40,283 nucleotides of DNA from Purshia tridentata (lineage: Eukaryota; Streptophyta; Magnoliopsida; Rosales; Rosaceae): contig QANT01004584.1 of NCBI GenBank assembly GCA_003254885.1, positions 1 through 40,283 of the forward strand, written 5' to 3'. Made by a program: the position numbers and the translations under genes. Positions 39,178 to 40,283 of this stretch are shown in pieces (positions within the stretch are counted from its first letter, which is position 1; the number at the start of each line of letters is the position of its first letter). The notes under the pieces are model-generated. The model was not told the DNA's origin and did no database searches. It saw only the letters and a list, made by a program, of their open reading frames with translations.

Positions 39178-39425
39178 TTAAGAGCTGAGAGAGATCGAGA
39201 GATCGAGAGTTCGACAATTTGAGAGATGACAGAGAGTGAATATTTGACAGATCGAGAGTTTGAGAGAGATCGAGAGATCGAGAGTTTGAGAGATGATAGA
39301 GAGTGAATATTTGAGAGATCGAGAGTTTGAAAGAGATCGAGAGATCGAGAGTTCGACAGTTTGAGAGATGACAGAGAGTGAATATTTGAGAGATCGAGAG
39401 TTTGAGAGAGATCGAAAGATGAGAG
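39178..39425. repeat. 67-75 bp tandem repeat rich in GAGATCGAGAG
   Basis: About three units, each with GAGAGTGAATATTTGA (at about 39232, 39299 and 39374). The middle unit lacks eight bases. Inner GATCGAGA sub-repeats are present. Confidence 0.8.
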
Positions 39426-39426
39426 A

Positions 39427-39800
39427 TTGAGGCTTGCAGCGATGAAGATTTAGGGTTTGAGAGAGTGAGAAACGGCGCTGAAGTGATGAGTGATGAACTG
39501 AAGAGATGAAATGAAGGTGCAGGTGATGATCAGTTGACCTGTTCTGCAACTGCAAGTGAAGGTGATGTAGGCTTGCAGGTGCAGCGATGGAGATCTAGGG
39601 TTTGAGAGAGAGAAAAAGAGAAATGGTGCCGAAGAGATTTGTGATGAACTGAAGAGATGAAGGTGGGGGTTTTAGTTTAGCGTTCTATTCTGCAAGTGAA
39701 GGTGATGTAGGTTACAGGTGCAGCGAAGATGGAGATTTAGGGTTTGTGAGAGAGACAGAGAGAAACGGCACTGAAGATGAAGTGATGAAGAGATGAAATG
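39427..39800. repeat. about 140-bp tandem repeat, three units
   Basis: Units share GCAGCGATGGAGATTTAGGG-like, GAACTGAAGAGATGAA and GCAAGTGAAGGTGATGTAGG words at a spacing near 140 bases, with sequence drift between units. Confidence 0.7.
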
Positions 39801-40023
39801 AAACAGAGGCTAATAACCATTAGGGTTAGAGAGGTGTAGGTTTTGATTCAGTGTGGTGAGGCTTCTTCGCACCAAATCCATCCACCAATAATATTTTGCC
39901 ATGTGTCATGTGATTGTGTATTTAGTGGTTGAGCTTGGCAGATTGGGGTTTCAGCAGATTGGGTTGGGGTTTGGGCTGGCAGATTGGGGTTTGGGCTGTT
40001 TAGTGGCAGATTGAGGTTTCAAA

Positions 40024-40048
40024 ACCGAAACCCTAAACCCTAAACCCT
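40024..40048. repeat. short telomere-like run (CCCTAAA)3
   Basis: Three contiguous CCCTAAA-type units. It may be a telo-box cluster or an interstitial telomeric scrap; flanks are AT-rich. Confidence 0.6.
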
Positions 40049-40283
40049 ACACTCAAACTACCCTCAAATTTAATTAAATTAACCTAATAAGTTATATACT
40101 ATAGTAAATTTAAAGTTTTATTTTTTAAACCTTATAAACTTATAGTAAATATAAATATAAGGCTTTACCTAGCTATAAAATTATAAGTTAACTTATAGTA
40201 TATATATTAATAAGACTATAAGAGCTAAACTAATACCCTAATGCTAATCTAATACTAATAATGTAATACACTAATAGTCTAAT

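Larger units (their letters stand above)
35672..40283 (-). mobile_element. hAT-superfamily DNA transposon, one terminus in the window
   Basis: The left edge begins TAGGCCTTGGCAATGGGCC, the style of Ac-like plant hAT termini, followed by a GC-rich stretch of GGGCCGGGC subterminal motifs to about 35940. Next come a 31-bp direct repeat, the transposase on the minus strand (38506-36326), and upstream of it several minisatellite arrays (38547-39800). No matching GC-rich inverted terminus was found before the window end, so the other end is either beyond 40283 or lost. The right part may also be unrelated flanking DNA; the boundary is uncertain. Confidence 0.6.

Overview
The window is nuclear DNA of a flowering plant, almost certainly a eudicot. 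Genes have many GT-AG introns, intergenic DNA is AT-rich, and the families (MATE transporter, CC-NB-LRR, CDKD kinase, tau GST, fibrillin, mitochondrial ATP synthase beta, SABATH methyltransferase, Copia and hAT transposons) are plant families. A woody rosid such as a Rosaceae member is my guess from general resemblance, not something the sequence proves.

Layout. 1-532: 3' remnant of a Copia integrase, cut just before the reverse transcriptase. 533-3730: gene-poor, with a possible minus-strand 5' gene end (about 832-1119) and a 13-bp inverted repeat. 3812-6397: eight-exon MATE transporter. 7384-9999: single-exon CC-NB-LRR gene whose MHD motif reads MHH. 11290-14551 (minus): seven-exon CDK-activating kinase (CDKD). 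16235-17231 and 17990-18870: tandem two-exon tau GSTs. 19103-20439 (minus): four-exon plastid fibrillin, head to head with 20818-23803, the nine-exon mitochondrial ATP synthase beta gene; 378 bp separate their start codons.

23900-33900 is a minus-strand tandem array of SABATH carboxyl methyltransferases. In transcription order it holds a 3'-only copy (33522-33863), a full-length copy with a broken splice donor (31036-32583), a decayed third-exon relic (30803-30893), three apparently intact three-exon genes (28653-30104, 26535-27791, 24522-25830), and a 5'-only copy (promoter plus exon 1, 23913-24079) lying against the 3' end of the ATP synthase gene. The three intact copies have Cys where the family has a Trp that holds the substrate carboxylate. 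A tRNA-derived SINE-like element with target-site duplications, itself partly duplicated in tandem, sits about 90 bp upstream of the damaged copy.

34020-35530 is AT-rich repeat DNA bounded by AAATTTCG-type arrays and a perfect 34-bp palindrome. From about 35672 to the window end is an hAT element: GC-rich terminus, a BED-finger transposase with three in-frame stops, and several tandem arrays. The opposite terminus is not in the window.

The most interesting part is the SABATH array: its edge copies are truncated in opposite ways, its intact members share an active-site replacement, and its left-edge promoter and exon point antisense into the ATP synthase gene, so that gene's 3' UTR may carry antisense to its neighbours. 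Exon borders were worked out by eye from splice consensus, reading frame and family alignment; every multi-exon model keeps frame and gives a family-typical length.
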